A stretch of DNA of 38,831 bases from Ignavibacteria bacterium (GTDB taxonomy: Bacteria > Bacteroidota > Ignavibacteria > UBA10030): NCBI GenBank assembly GCA_016873755.1, contig VGWB01000010.1:1-38831 (forward strand), read 5' to 3'. Below are positions 24,701 through 32,784 of the stretch, one piece after another. The notes below the pieces were generated by a model, which saw nothing but the letters and a program-made list of their open reading frames with translations, was not told the origin of the DNA and did not search any database. Within the stretch, counting starts at the first letter, position 1; every line of letters begins with the position of its first letter. Both the position numbers and the translations under genes were made by a program.

Positions 24701-27448
24701 CTTTGCGCCGATCATCTCAGCACATGCCCGGTTGACGAACACCAGTTTCCCCTCCGAATGAACAGTGACCGCGTCGGGTGAAGATTCAACAAGCCGCTTA
24801 TACCGTTCTTCGCTCTCTTTCAAGGCCGCCTCGGCTCTCTTTTGCTCCGTAACATCCCCCACAAGCGCCATGGCGCCGCAGACTTCACCACGTGGATCGC
24901 GTATCGGTGCCGCGAATAGCCGCATATCGATCGAGCTGCCGTCTTTCCTTGTTCGTCGAATGTCAATCCCGTTGAGCTGTTCGCCATGGATGAGTTGACC
25001 GAAGATCTGCCAAAACTCCGAGTGATTCCCGGGTGAGATGAACGGCAGCGGCCGCCCCAGCACCTCCGCTGCTTTCCATCCGAACATCCTTTCTGCCGCG
25101 GGATTCCAGACTTTCCGTACATTGCCGTGCTCATCAAGGTCATAGATCGACAACGGCGATGATGAGATGATGGCATTCAGCGTCTCATTTGTCTCCCGCA
25201 ATGTCTCTCGATCTTTACGACGAGATTCTTCAATGCCGATCGCCGAAGCGAGAATCCCCATGAGTTTCTCATCACCTGGGTCGGCGCGACGATCCCTGTC
25301 ATAAAGAACACAGAGGGAGCCGATCGTCTCCTCACCAAATTTCACCCCGTGTCCAATGTACGTTTTCAGGCCGTACTTCTTCACATTCGGATCAGTCTTC
25401 GAATAGTCCGTGTCGCCCAGGTTGCGGATAACCAACGTCCCACTTTCCGCCTTTTCAATAAGGTCAGCACAGATACGACCTTGCGCGGCAGTGCGCTCAT
25501 CGGAGTCGGCTGGTACCCTCCACCGCCCCACCGAGAGCAGCATGCCCCCCTCCAGCCGATTGTACATCGCGCACGTCGCCCCCATCAACTCTCCACAGTG
25601 TGCAACGAGACGGTTGATATTGACAAGCGGATCCGGACCGAATTCGAGAAAGTATTCATTGAGTTTTGCCAACCGTTCCTCCATCCGCTTTCGCTCGGTG
25701 ATATCCTCATAAGTCCCCAGGACACCGATGACGTTGCCGTCCTCGTCGTGCAGCGGAACCTTGCTCGTGCGCAACCAGAGCGTTTCCCCATTTGGCCTGC
25801 TCTGCGGTTCCTCAAATCCGAGCTTGGGCGTGTCCGTTTCCATGACAAGACGATCATCACCCCTGTACAGTTCTGCCGTTCCTCTCCAAGACAGCTCGAA
25901 ATCATGTTTTCCAAGGATTTGGCAAGGATCAGTCAAGCCGGCGTCGAGAGCAAACGGCTTGTTACAGCCGAGGTAGCGGAAATCTCTATCCTTCCAGAAA
26001 ATCCGCTGGGGGATATGATCAAGGACGAACTCGAGCATTTGCTTCGACTGGAAGAGCGCCTTCTCGGCACGTTTCCGCTCGGTGATATCACGGATAATTG
26101 CCTGGAAATACTTCTTGCCGCTCGTCTCGATCACACGGGCGCTTGTTTCAACGTGTATCCGCCTGCCATCCTTCCGCTGATGGACCGTCTCGAAAACCGA
26201 CCCCCCTCCCTCGGCAATCTCTGCAATCTGTGTATCAAGCTGGTCAAGTGCCTCCGGGGCGCGGATGTCTCGAATATTCAATCGAAGGATCTCTTCAAGT
26301 GAATATCCGTAGATCCTGAGTGCCTGGTCGTTTGCATCAAGGATGTTTCCCTCGGGTGTAATCAACAAAATGATATCATTTGCATACTTCGTCAGGCTGT
26401 CACGATGCTCAGCCAATGCCTTGCGCCCAAGCTCTGCTTCATACTGGCGTTTGTAGAACTGTGACTGTTTGTGACGCCACAGCACGACGATCGAACTACC
26501 AGCAAGGAGGGTCGTGAGCCCAACGACGAAAAATGCCAGGACCGCTCGTTCCCGAATGGGCATGTAGATTTCATCCTGGTCCACCTTCGCGACAAGAATC
26601 CAGGTGCTATTTCTGACGGGTTGAATAGCAGCAAGAACAGCGATACCGCGATAGTCGGTGCCTTCAAAGACTCCCTGAACCCCGCGCGCACCAGCAGCGG
26701 CAGGCAGCCGTTCAGCGCTCACCGGCAATCGCAATCTGAGCGCGGTGTTTTTCCTGTGCCGCAGCTCGTTCAAATAGACAACCTCATCACCTTCACGCCG
26801 AATCAGCAAGCTTTCGGACGTTCTGCTGGGCGCCGGCCACATCTGGAGCATCGGATAAAGGGACTCCCCCACCCTCACCCGGAAAAGGACCGCGCCGAAG
26901 TGCCGCATCGGTTTCTGCTCCAGGTCCCGCAGCGGCGTGATGATATCTATATGGGCCCCGTCTTCGGTCTGTGCCCGGTGCAGATCGGACATCACCACCC
27001 TGTCGCTGCTGAGTGCCTCCCCGACCAGTCGACGCGTGGTTGCGTCGAGCTCCACTTTGCCCTCCGGAACCGAGATCCGGACGTTTCCCTCTCTGTCCAA
27101 GAGATAGACAGTTGAAAATCCATAGTTGCGACGAAGCAATTCCATCCAGTCGAGCAAGGCGCTTGTTGAAGTGGGTTCGCCGACCTGCATCAGGTGAAGC
27201 TTCATTCGGCTCGTGAAGGGGTTCTCATGAATCACTCTCGCATCAGCCAGACGCTCGCCGAGCCATTGCGTGATCTGTCGGGTCTTGAGCTCCGCGATCG
27301 CCATGAGCTCTGTCTTCTTCTCAAGCTTCATCTGTCGTACTTGATCGTCGAAATAGAGGTACCCGGTCACTGTAATTGCCACGGTCAGCAAGAACAGGAT
27401 CGCGGCCAGGTTCCAGGGTATCTTTCCCGTAACGGTTCTCAGCACCAT
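21770..27448 (-). CDS. Giant hybrid sensor histidine kinase with eight PAS and one GAF domain
   Basis: 1892 residues from ATG 27448, with AAGGAGG 9 nt upstream. Order by residue: transmembrane helix 12-31; extracytoplasmic sensor (about 35-300, Cache-like); second helix about 302-324; PAS1 345-463; PAS2 468-590; GAF-like 595-745; PAS3 747-875; PAS4 877-1000; PAS5 1003-1127; PAS6 1130-1255; PAS7 1257-1383; PAS8 1384-1510. Most PAS units end in a (R/E)DITERK-type linker. HisKA has GIAHDFNN with phospho-accepting His1530. The ATPase has NLCLNARDAM, DTGKGMD and GTGLGL. A receiver at about 1770-1890 has Asp1822 (VVCDMGLP). PAS7 and PAS8 are so alike that they look like a recent duplication. There is no DNA-binding output domain and no partner regulator beside it. 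It sits between nos and nrf on the same strand; a role in sensing their substrates or redox state is inferred from position. Confidence 0.93.
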   Translation of the reverse strand: MVLRTVTGKIPWNLAAILFLLTVAITVTGYLYFDDQVRQMKLEKKTELMAIAELKTRQITQWLGERLADARVIHENPFTSRMKLHLMQVGEPTSTSALLDWMELLRRNYGFSTVYLLDREGNVRISVPEGKVELDATTRRLVGEALSSDRVVMSDLHRAQTEDGAHIDIITPLRDLEQKPMRHFGAVLFRVRVGESLYPMLQMWPAPSRTSESLLIRREGDEVVYLNELRHRKNTALRLRLPVSAERLPAAAGARGVQGVFEGTDYRGIAVLAAIQPVRNSTWILVAKVDQDEIYMPIRERAVLAFFVVGLTTLLAGSSIVVLWRHKQSQFYKRQYEAELGRKALAEHRDSLTKYANDIILLITPEGNILDANDQALRIYGYSLEEILRLNIRDIRAPEALDQLDTQIAEIAEGGGSVFETVHQRKDGRRIHVETSARVIETSGKKYFQAIIRDITERKRAEKALFQSKQMLEFVLDHIPQRIFWKDRDFRYLGCNKPFALDAGLTDPCQILGKHDFELSWRGTAELYRGDDRLVMETDTPKLGFEEPQSRPNGETLWLRTSKVPLHDEDGNVIGVLGTYEDITERKRMEERLAKLNEYFLEFGPDPLVNINRLVAHCGELMGATCAMYNRLEGGMLLSVGRWRVPADSDERTAAQGRICADLIEKAESGTLVIRNLGDTDYSKTDPNVKKYGLKTYIGHGVKFGEETIGSLCVLYDRDRRADPGDEKLMGILASAIGIEESRRKDRETLRETNETLNAIISSSPLSIYDLDEHGNVRKVWNPAAERMFGWKAAEVLGRPLPFISPGNHSEFWQIFGQLIHGEQLNGIDIRRTRKDGSSIDMRLFAAPIRDPRGEVCGAMALVGDVTEQKRAEAALKESEERYKRLVESSPDAVTVHSEGKLVFVNRACAEMIGAKYAEELIGKPFLDLVHQEYQDAVRARAQQTPGEERGASRAEEKFVRFDGSIIDVETVSVPITYRGKPAMQVIARDISARRQAEREIAEWKRRYELVAVASGQVVYDYDVQSGGIVWSGSVEQVLGYGPAEMQGGIAQWEELIHPEDRAEALRLLEVAEHSLTPYDVEYRYRHRDGHYVQMHDRGIFIPDENGKAVRMIGIMQDVTERKRAEEQLRQSEQKYRTIIEESKDAIFSSTVEGRLLDINPAGVEMFGFSSKEELLKVDIAHDLYFNPNDRDKSQRLVSKDGFLKDYEVELKTRDGQKLICLESSTAIRDEKGEVLGYRGILRNITHRKQTEEALRKSEAQFRQVWESAVDGMRILDQDGTIVMVNDAYCRLVGMSRDELMEKPFTVAYQASPKENEEDLEKFRRRVAERAITPRMDVEIPLHSGEPKPVELSNSILEVPGQAPQVLSIFRDITERKKAEEELKLSELRFRRVWENTMDGMRIIDESGTIVAVNEAFCRLTGKPRDELIGKPFHIIYKMESTDEIERGTQILKQRFAARTVPAHLEADTVFWDGRKVWLELSNTFLEIERGRPAVLTIFRDITERKKLSQQLVQVQKMESIGTLAAGIAHDFNNILAIILGYASMLEHSVGDSKRIASGVEAIVKSVERGAGLVRQILTFARKTEFNLESLNVNSVIGELARMLGETFPKTIRLSLQLEKDIPIISMDHTQLHQALLNLCLNARDAMSDHGSLTIATRLVQGEEISARFPVAEGRQYVMIAVSDTGKGMDETTKARIFDPFFTTKEKGKGTGLGLAVVFGVVQAHQGLIDVESEKGWGATFRIYLPVPPEAEVQGDSQQGRSQDVRGGSETILVVEDEDVLRNLVVDILREKGYTVIPAADGQDGVDLYRRHRKEIDIVVCDMGLPKFNGWELFKRIKAVEPGVSLIMASGYLECQVKTKILDSGVRGFIQKPCRPEEMLKMVRDTLDSRPR

Positions 27449-27767
27449 GATCTAAAACCTCCTTAACACCCACGTGATGAGAAATCTGGTGGATCAGTGG
27501 GAACACCGAGCCAGATAGGCTAAAGACAAAGGAAAGAGATTTTTGATAGGAGTCAAGAATTTTTGCGATTACAGTTTACGACCAGTCAAGAAATCGGCCA
27601 AATCTATTGAGTTTCGGGGTTTTGGACAAGAATTTCGAGGGAAGGGGCCGACTGGCCGGGGGAGAAACCGGACCGCCAAATTCCTGACCGTCGGGGCCAA
27701 AAAGCCGATGGGCCTACTCGTCCGATGCCCTTGTCTATCAGCGGATGATCCCCGCGATACGTTGCGA
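27449..27767. other. Gene-free stretch between nosY and the sensor kinase
   Basis: No credible coding frame is seen in these 319 nt. It holds the kinase ribosome binding site and a candidate promoter. The sequence AGTCAAGAA occurs twice, at 27551-27559 and 27584-27592, 33 nt apart (about three helical turns), which on the minus strand reads TTCTTGACT twice and could bind a dimeric regulator or polymerase. No clear terminator for nosY was found, so read-through from the nos operon into the kinase is possible. Confidence 0.5.
27527..27556 (-). promoter_or_regulatory. Candidate promoter of the sensor kinase
   Basis: On the minus strand TTG (27556-27554), 19 nt, then TTCCTTTG (27534-27527), one mismatch from TAnnTTTG. 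It sits about 80 nt before the kinase ATG, with a strong AAGGAGG between. Weaker than the clpC and surE promoters. Confidence 0.4.
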
Positions 27768-28598
27768 TCAGATATCCTGCCTCTCCAGAACTCTACGTGA
27801 TATACGGAGGGGGAGGATAATCCATGCCGTAAGGCCACCAACGAGAAGGACCACACCGAGCGTCGAGCCGCCGAGAAACCTCAGCAACGCTGCCCCTGAC
27901 GCCCCGAAAATCGTGACATCGTCAAGAATGATGAGCGAGGCCACGCGGACCATATCGACTGGATTTCCAAACAGCGAGACAAAGAGAAATGTGTTTGCTG
28001 GCCGACCTCTGAAGAGAAGCGTACCCCCCAGAGTGAGCAAATCATAGAAAAGCACGAAGAAGAACCACACAAAGAGCGAGAGCCCAAAGGCTTTTGACTT
28101 CCTTCCACTGGCAACCGAGACGAGTGCCGCGAGACTCAGGAAGGTCAAGGAGAGACCAAGGGTAAGCGCCACAAAAAGGCCGTAGGAGACGATACCTTGA
28201 GAGCCTGTCTGAAGAAAGATGATGCCTCCGGAAAGGACAAAACCAAGGAGAGTCGAGATCGCGAGGGACAAAAAGACCCCGATGAGTTTTCCGAGCAGGA
28301 CCTCAGTGCGCGACACCGGTTGGGAATACAGCAGCTCGGCTGCTCCCCTATCACCTGTGAAGCTTAATGTCCCCATCGTCAGAGCGACGAGCGGCACGAT
28401 GTACAACACAAGGTTCAGGATGCTTGCAGACGTACGCGTGAAGCTCTGCATTCCGGAGAATCCTTCTACCATCATCCCAACGTACGCGATACTTACAACA
28501 AGGAGGCCGAAGATGATCGCAAAGATAATCGTCCACTTGTTGCGGATATTGACTGTGAGCTCCTGCCTCGCGATATGAAGAACGCTACGCATGTCCAT
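27768..28598 (-). CDS. nosY: Nitrous oxide reductase maturation ABC transporter permease NosY
   Basis: 276 residues, ABC-2 type permease with about six membrane helices (for example WTIIFAIIFGLLVVSIAYVGMM near 22-43 and the last near 245-262). The DRGAAELLYSQPVSRTEVLLGK segment is characteristic of the NosY/ABC-2 family. With NosF as ATPase and NosD as periplasmic partner it delivers a sulfur or copper cargo needed to build the CuZ centre of NosZ. It starts 69 nt after nosL and is the last gene of the nos operon. ATG 28598 is used; a second Met two codons in is possible. Function is inferred from family and context rather than from unique residues. Confidence 0.9.
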   Translation of the reverse strand: MDMRSVLHIARQELTVNIRNKWTIIFAIIFGLLVVSIAYVGMMVEGFSGMQSFTRTSASILNLVLYIVPLVALTMGTLSFTGDRGAAELLYSQPVSRTEVLLGKLIGVFLSLAISTLLGFVLSGGIIFLQTGSQGIVSYGLFVALTLGLSLTFLSLAALVSVASGRKSKAFGLSLFVWFFFVLFYDLLTLGGTLLFRGRPANTFLFVSLFGNPVDMVRVASLIILDDVTIFGASGAALLRFLGGSTLGVVLLVGGLTAWIILPLRISRRVLERQDI

Positions 28599-28667
28599 CG
28601 TACAACGGCCATTCTGGATTCACTCTTCTCTAACGGGCCTCGAATTTCCGGACCCTGAAATCGAATT

Positions 28668-29132
28668 CTACTTGTCGTGCTCCGGACAACACTCGTCTTC
28701 CGCGCGAGTCGCGTTCTCGGTCGGAGGAAATCGTTCCACTAACGAGCTCGCCCGCTGAGAATCCGCGACGGCAACGTTTCCCGATCCCATCGGCGTGGCC
28801 AGGCCGGTTCTCACGACGATGCTTTTCGCATACGGCAGCCATTCCATCGTTTCGTAATCCGTCACAAAGATCGTTCCGATCTTCAAGCTTGGATTGCTCT
28901 TGCGGTATGCGGCGAGGCAACTGAGGTCATCGAACTTGAAGACCTCCCCTTCTTCTGTGATGATCTCTGAGGAAAAGGCCTTGTCGGACACAGCCATGCG
29001 GCAATTGGAGCAATTGTCCTCGGGGTAGATATCGACCGGTTTTACCTGCGACGGTCCACACGAAACAGAAAGAGACACCATCCAGGCACCAATCAGTGCG
29101 CGTATCAACCTGTTATTCTTTTTCACGCTCAT
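28668..29132 (-). CDS. nosL: Copper chaperone lipoprotein NosL
   Basis: 154 residues. The N-terminus is a lipoprotein signal (RALIGAWMVSLSVSC) with lipidated Cys25. The mature protein has the NosL copper motif CSNCRMAVSDKAF (Cys41, Cys44, Met46) and FDDLSCLAAY. NosL binds Cu(I) and supplies copper to apo-NosZ. The C-terminus carries an extra EDECCPEHDK, with adjacent Cys and a His that could bind metal; I do not know this as standard for the family. Its start overlaps the nosF stop by 20 nt. It sits in the order nosF-nosL-nosY rather than at the end of the cluster. Confidence 0.93.
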   Translation of the reverse strand: MSVKKNNRLIRALIGAWMVSLSVSCGPSQVKPVDIYPEDNCSNCRMAVSDKAFSSEIITEEGEVFKFDDLSCLAAYRKSNPSLKIGTIFVTDYETMEWLPYAKSIVVRTGLATPMGSGNVAVADSQRASSLVERFPPTENATRAEDECCPEHDK

Positions 29133-29838
29133 ATTCCTCCACGTAGTGCAGATACAGATCCTCGATTGTACCCTCGACTACTAATGTCGAACGAAGGTCT
29201 TGTATAGACTCCAGCGCAACGAGCCGTCCGCCGACGAAGATACCCACACGGTCGGCAAGTTGCCTAGCTTCGTCCAACAAATGGGTGGAAAACACGATGG
29301 TTTTTCCCTCTTGCTTTTGCGCGATGACAAACTCGCGGAACCGTTTGACACCCTGAGGGTCCAGGTTCGCGGTCGGTTCATCAAGCAGAAGAATCGGTGC
29401 ATCCGGCAAAGACAGTACCGCAAGCCCGAGTCGCTGAATCATACCGCCCGAGAACTCACTCACGGTTCTGTCGGCGAATCCGTCGAAGTGTGCCCTGGCG
29501 AGAATCTCATCTGCGTGCTCGGACGTTAGCTTTCGGATACGGCCGTAAAACCGCATGACTTCTCGCGCCGTGAGGTTCTCAGGAAAAACGACCCGCTGCG
29601 GCAGATAGCTCACGAATCCCCTCGCTTCCTTGGGGCACTTCTGAACATCCTGACCGTTTATGATGACGCGACCCGAAGTCGGAATACACAATCCGACCAT
29701 GGACTTTAACGTCGTGGTCTTGCCACTCCCGTTCGGCCCAAGGAAGGCAAACACTTCGCCCATTCGAACATGAAATGACACGTCGTCCACGGCGGTAAAG
29801 CGCCCAAATCGCTTTGTCAGATGGTCAACTGCGATCAC
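29113..29838 (-). CDS. nosF: Nitrous oxide reductase maturation ABC transporter ATPase NosF
   Basis: 241 residues from GTG 29838, which overlaps the nosD stop (GTGA). The frame is open further upstream but those residues lie within nosD and do not resemble ABC proteins. It has Walker A LGPNGSGKTTTLKS, the Q-loop YLPQ, the signature SEFSGGMIQRLGLA, Walker B ILLLDEPTANLDP and the switch His in FSTHLLDEA. It powers the NosY permease for CuZ assembly in the periplasm. Its C-terminus overlaps nosL by 20 nt. The order D-F-L-Y with overlaps shows tight co-translation. Confidence 0.95.
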   Translation of the reverse strand: MIAVDHLTKRFGRFTAVDDVSFHVRMGEVFAFLGPNGSGKTTTLKSMVGLCIPTSGRVIINGQDVQKCPKEARGFVSYLPQRVVFPENLTAREVMRFYGRIRKLTSEHADEILARAHFDGFADRTVSEFSGGMIQRLGLAVLSLPDAPILLLDEPTANLDPQGVKRFREFVIAQKQEGKTIVFSTHLLDEARQLADRVGIFVGGRLVALESIQDLRSTLVVEGTIEDLYLHYVEEYEREKE

Positions 29839-31211
29839 CGCGCACCCCGCTTTGAGTTTCGTAGATAGAAAATCCCCAGAGAGGCAGCTACAGCGAGAGG
29901 AACGACAAACCACACGCCTTTGCTCGTGCCCGTGGACCCACCCACTTCCTCCGAGGTCTTCCCGTACTCATTCGCTCCAAGGACATACAGATCCACGGGC
30001 CGAACGAGTGGTTTCTCATCCACCTCCTCGTTGATGGGAATGATTGGGAAGGCTTTTGCAGCAACGGCAAGAGCCTGCGAGGCCGGACTATACAAATAGA
30101 GACGCAGATTGGGGTACCTTCCCTCAAGATATGAGAAGACGTTCTGAATCTTCATCGGGACATCACCGATCCCGTCAGCGTCGATATCATAACCATCGTA
30201 CGAACTCCAGTAGTTGCCGCGCCCATTCTCGCTCCAGTGTGACTCGGTTCTCTTCCCGACAATTGTCAAAGGGCTCAGGTTATCGATGAAGTTGTTTCCC
30301 GAGAACGTATTTCTGACCGAATTCTGAAACACTTGAAGGGCCACATCGTTCTGTGCGATGATGTTGTGGCGGAAACTGTTACCTGTGGACCCTTCAAAGA
30401 ATATCCCTACGACGTTGTCAACAACTACGTTTGAGTCGGCTCGTATACCGTGACAGTCCTGAAAGAGGATGCCGTACGATGCAAATCCGCGGTTGTGGGC
30501 GAACACGTTGTGCCGCATGAGAATCCCCTTCGAATACATCACCGCCGCGCCGGCGACGTTGTCGTAAAACCTGTTGCCGAGAAAGACGTTGGAGTCCGCA
30601 TACATATAATGCAGTCCGTAGCGGACCCTGAACACCTTGCTCTTCTCGATGAATGTGTGATGCGCGTACTGGATGTAGAATCCGTCCCGGACGTCGGTGA
30701 TCGTGTTCCCGCTGAAGAAGTTGCCGTGGGAATTCCAGATGTGAATCCCACTCCCCCGCTGCCCAACCTCCAGCTCACGCCGTCCGACGATCAAATTGTT
30801 CATAATCCTGTTCGAGTCCACGCCAAAGAGGTAGATCCCAAAGAGGACATTCCGAATCTCGTTGTCCTCAATGATGTTCCGGCCCAATTTCAGGAGTATG
30901 CCAGCATCCTCCCTCATGAGCTCCCCTCCGCTCCGCTCGATCAGAAAGCCCCTTACGAGACAGGAATCTGCGAGAATCGTGATGCAGCTTCCAGACCCAT
31001 CTCCGCGGATTACCGGCTTTCCTTTTCCCACGAGAGCCAGCCGTTTCTGGAGCAAGAGGTTCCCCTCGTGCACACCTTGGTCTACAATGATTGTATCTCC
31101 GGACTTTGCAGCGTCAATTCGCCTCTGCAGACTTGAATTCTGGGCAGCCGATTGTCCCAACAGAAGGGAAGCGGCAACAGCGAGGCCTGCCACAGACCAA
31201 AGTCGGTTCAT
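29835..31211 (-). CDS. nosD: Periplasmic CuZ-maturation protein NosD
   Basis: 458 residues. A signal peptide (LWSVAGLAVAASLLLGQSAAQ) leads to a right-handed beta-helix of CASH repeats (about 40-335), seen as recurring patterns such as SGIHIWNSHGNFFSGNTITD, YADSNVFLGNRFYDN and GIFFEGSTGNSFRHNIIAQN. GNYWSSYDGYDIDADGIGDV is the usual NosD end-cap and may bind Ca. The C-terminal part has a low-complexity linker and a final hydrophobic helix (VWFVVPLAVAASLGIFYL) that should hold it in the membrane. NosD works with NosFY in building the CuZ centre of NosZ. It starts 12 nt after the ywiC-like stop, with GGAAG ahead of the ATG. Confidence 0.93.
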   Translation of the reverse strand: MNRLWSVAGLAVAASLLLGQSAAQNSSLQRRIDAAKSGDTIIVDQGVHEGNLLLQKRLALVGKGKPVIRGDGSGSCITILADSCLVRGFLIERSGGELMREDAGILLKLGRNIIEDNEIRNVLFGIYLFGVDSNRIMNNLIVGRRELEVGQRGSGIHIWNSHGNFFSGNTITDVRDGFYIQYAHHTFIEKSKVFRVRYGLHYMYADSNVFLGNRFYDNVAGAAVMYSKGILMRHNVFAHNRGFASYGILFQDCHGIRADSNVVVDNVVGIFFEGSTGNSFRHNIIAQNDVALQVFQNSVRNTFSGNNFIDNLSPLTIVGKRTESHWSENGRGNYWSSYDGYDIDADGIGDVPMKIQNVFSYLEGRYPNLRLYLYSPASQALAVAAKAFPIIPINEEVDEKPLVRPVDLYVLGANEYGKTSEEVGGSTGTSKGVWFVVPLAVAASLGIFYLRNSKRGAR

Positions 31212-31223
31212 ACAATTCTTCCG

Positions 31224-32030
31224 CTAAAATCCGGCGTGGGTGAGCACAACGGCAAAAAGGATACTTTGACCGACCAGAATGATTCCGAGGCGCTTGTACC
31301 GCACCTTATCGGACAACCTGACCGTCCCGTAGATCGAGTGGATTGTCATCGGCACGAATGCGACAATGGCGAGCCGCGGGGTGTAATGTACGGCGACGAG
31401 AAAAATCACAAGCGAAAGCGCGAGAACGTGATAGAGCACATTCAACGTTCCCAGCCGGGCCTTGTCGCTCCAGGCGAGCCTGGGGTTTCTTGCCGCCGAC
31501 GCACGGATCTTCAGATGTACGTACACCACAGTGCCACCGAAGAAAAGCGCGTTCAGAATCCATAGCGTCACCGCGGTTCGATCGAACGATCCTGAAGTGA
31601 CGACGTAGGCTGCGGGAGCACTCACTGTTAGCCCAAGAACAGCAATTTGATCGACGAGGAACTTCCCGGGGATCCTGCTTCGCAGGGAAACAGTAAGCAG
31701 AAACGCGGCAACACCGACCGCTCCGAGCGGGACAATCATCCAATAGCCGCTTAGCAACAACGGAACGAGGAAGATCGTCCCCACCCCGAGATAGATGCCG
31801 GCCCAGAGCATCGATGCCCGCACGACGACAGCATCCCGCAATCCTTCCAGCCGTCTTCGCAGCAGGGTCTGCAACGGCACGTGACTCAAGAAAAAGCCCA
31901 ACATCGACCCGGCGAGGAGAATCACCCTCGGCGAGAACGATTCGGTTACGCTTGCTCCTATCACCAGCGGAACAAAGATCACTGCCCAGGCGCCGTGCTC
32001 TGTTGGAATGATGGGATTCAATCTCGTCAT
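31224..32030 (-). CDS. YwiC-like polytopic membrane protein
   Basis: 268 residues with about eight predicted membrane helices and no signal peptide. The N-terminal PIIPTEHGAWAVIFVP motif marks the YwiC-like family, named after a Bacillus gene near the nitrate respiration genes. Charged loops include LLRRRLEGLRDAVVVRA and KIRASAARNPRLAWSDKARL. Its biochemical role is unknown to me. Here it is bound into the nos operon (13 nt after the preceding gene, 12 nt before nosD), which fits a link to anaerobic respiration. Family assignment comes mainly from the N-terminal motif and the helix layout. Confidence 0.75.
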   Translation of the reverse strand: MTRLNPIIPTEHGAWAVIFVPLVIGASVTESFSPRVILLAGSMLGFFLSHVPLQTLLRRRLEGLRDAVVVRASMLWAGIYLGVGTIFLVPLLLSGYWMIVPLGAVGVAAFLLTVSLRSRIPGKFLVDQIAVLGLTVSAPAAYVVTSGSFDRTAVTLWILNALFFGGTVVYVHLKIRASAARNPRLAWSDKARLGTLNVLYHVLALSLVIFLVAVHYTPRLAIVAFVPMTIHSIYGTVRLSDKVRYKRLGIILVGQSILFAVVLTHAGF

Positions 32031-32043
32031 TTACACTACGCCC

Positions 32044-32682
32044 TCAGAGAGTCTTCTGCCTCAGCACCGATCCTCTGGAGACCCACATTGCGATGAGAAA
32101 CAGCAACGGCACAACCGCCATAACGTAGGAACCGACACCGGGGTAGCTGTACACTTCAAAGTTCGCCATGGTCCCATGCCCAAATAGCGGAGGCGTGAAC
32201 GGCGGTACCTTGACTGCAGCAGTCGGAGCAAGATCGTGTCCGTACGCGTAAAGCTTGTGGTAGAAGCTCCAGAGCGAAAAGAGGCAGAAATAGGTGAACA
32301 AGACGAAGAGATCAACAAGCTTTGACATTTTGCCGAGTACGACGACGCGAAATGCAAGAAGAATCGATCCGCCGATGACGAACGGTATCCATTTGAATTC
32401 CGTGAAGTCCTCCTCTACCAGCGGACGCATACCGATGTAGTGATTGAGTGCGTTGATCTCCTTCAGGTCGTCCCGATACTGGGTCTTCCCCCCTTCAAGT
32501 TTGTGGGAATAGATGTGGAGCGCCAGACCCTCCGGGAATTGATTGGAATAGAGCGTCATGTTCCACAGCGGGAAGAAGAATGTCGGCACGAGCAGGAGCC
32601 CGGCCGCAAGCACGAATATGCGTCCCCGCACGTCAAGTGGGTTCTCGAAGAAAGATGACGCCTTTTCCAGAAGCCGTCGCAT
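32044..32682 (-). CDS. Membrane protein following nosZ (NosB-position), function unknown
   Basis: 212 residues from ATG 32682, chosen because AAAGGA lies 9 nt before it and the protein then begins MRRLLEKASSFFENPLDVRG; the frame also opens at ATG 32727, adding 15 residues. About five membrane helices. The first (RIFVLAAGLLLVPTFFFPLW) is followed by a conserved-looking outer loop: MTLYSNQFPEGLALHIYSHK, DLKEINALNHYIGMRP and FTEFKWIPF. The second loop, PPLFGHGTMANFEVYSYPG, also holds His. It lies directly after nosZ, the place where clade II clusters such as Wolinella's carry nosB, an uncharacterised membrane gene. Homology to NosB was not tested. His and Met residues in the outer loops would suit metal handling, which is speculation. 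Confidence 0.7.
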   Translation of the reverse strand: MRRLLEKASSFFENPLDVRGRIFVLAAGLLLVPTFFFPLWNMTLYSNQFPEGLALHIYSHKLEGGKTQYRDDLKEINALNHYIGMRPLVEEDFTEFKWIPFVIGGSILLAFRVVVLGKMSKLVDLFVLFTYFCLFSLWSFYHKLYAYGHDLAPTAAVKVPPFTPPLFGHGTMANFEVYSYPGVGSYVMAVVPLLFLIAMWVSRGSVLRQKTL

Positions 32683-32784
32683 TACACTCGATCCTTTCAC
32701 CTCGCCCCACACTTCAAACCGTATCATTCTGCCGCATCCTGCCCCCGCCGCGAGGAGAGGCAGGCAGGAACACCAGGAGCCGCT

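Noticed and set aside
29839-29913. N-terminal extension of NosF
   Set aside because: It lies within nosD and looks unlike ABC proteins; GTG 29838 overlaps the nosD stop.
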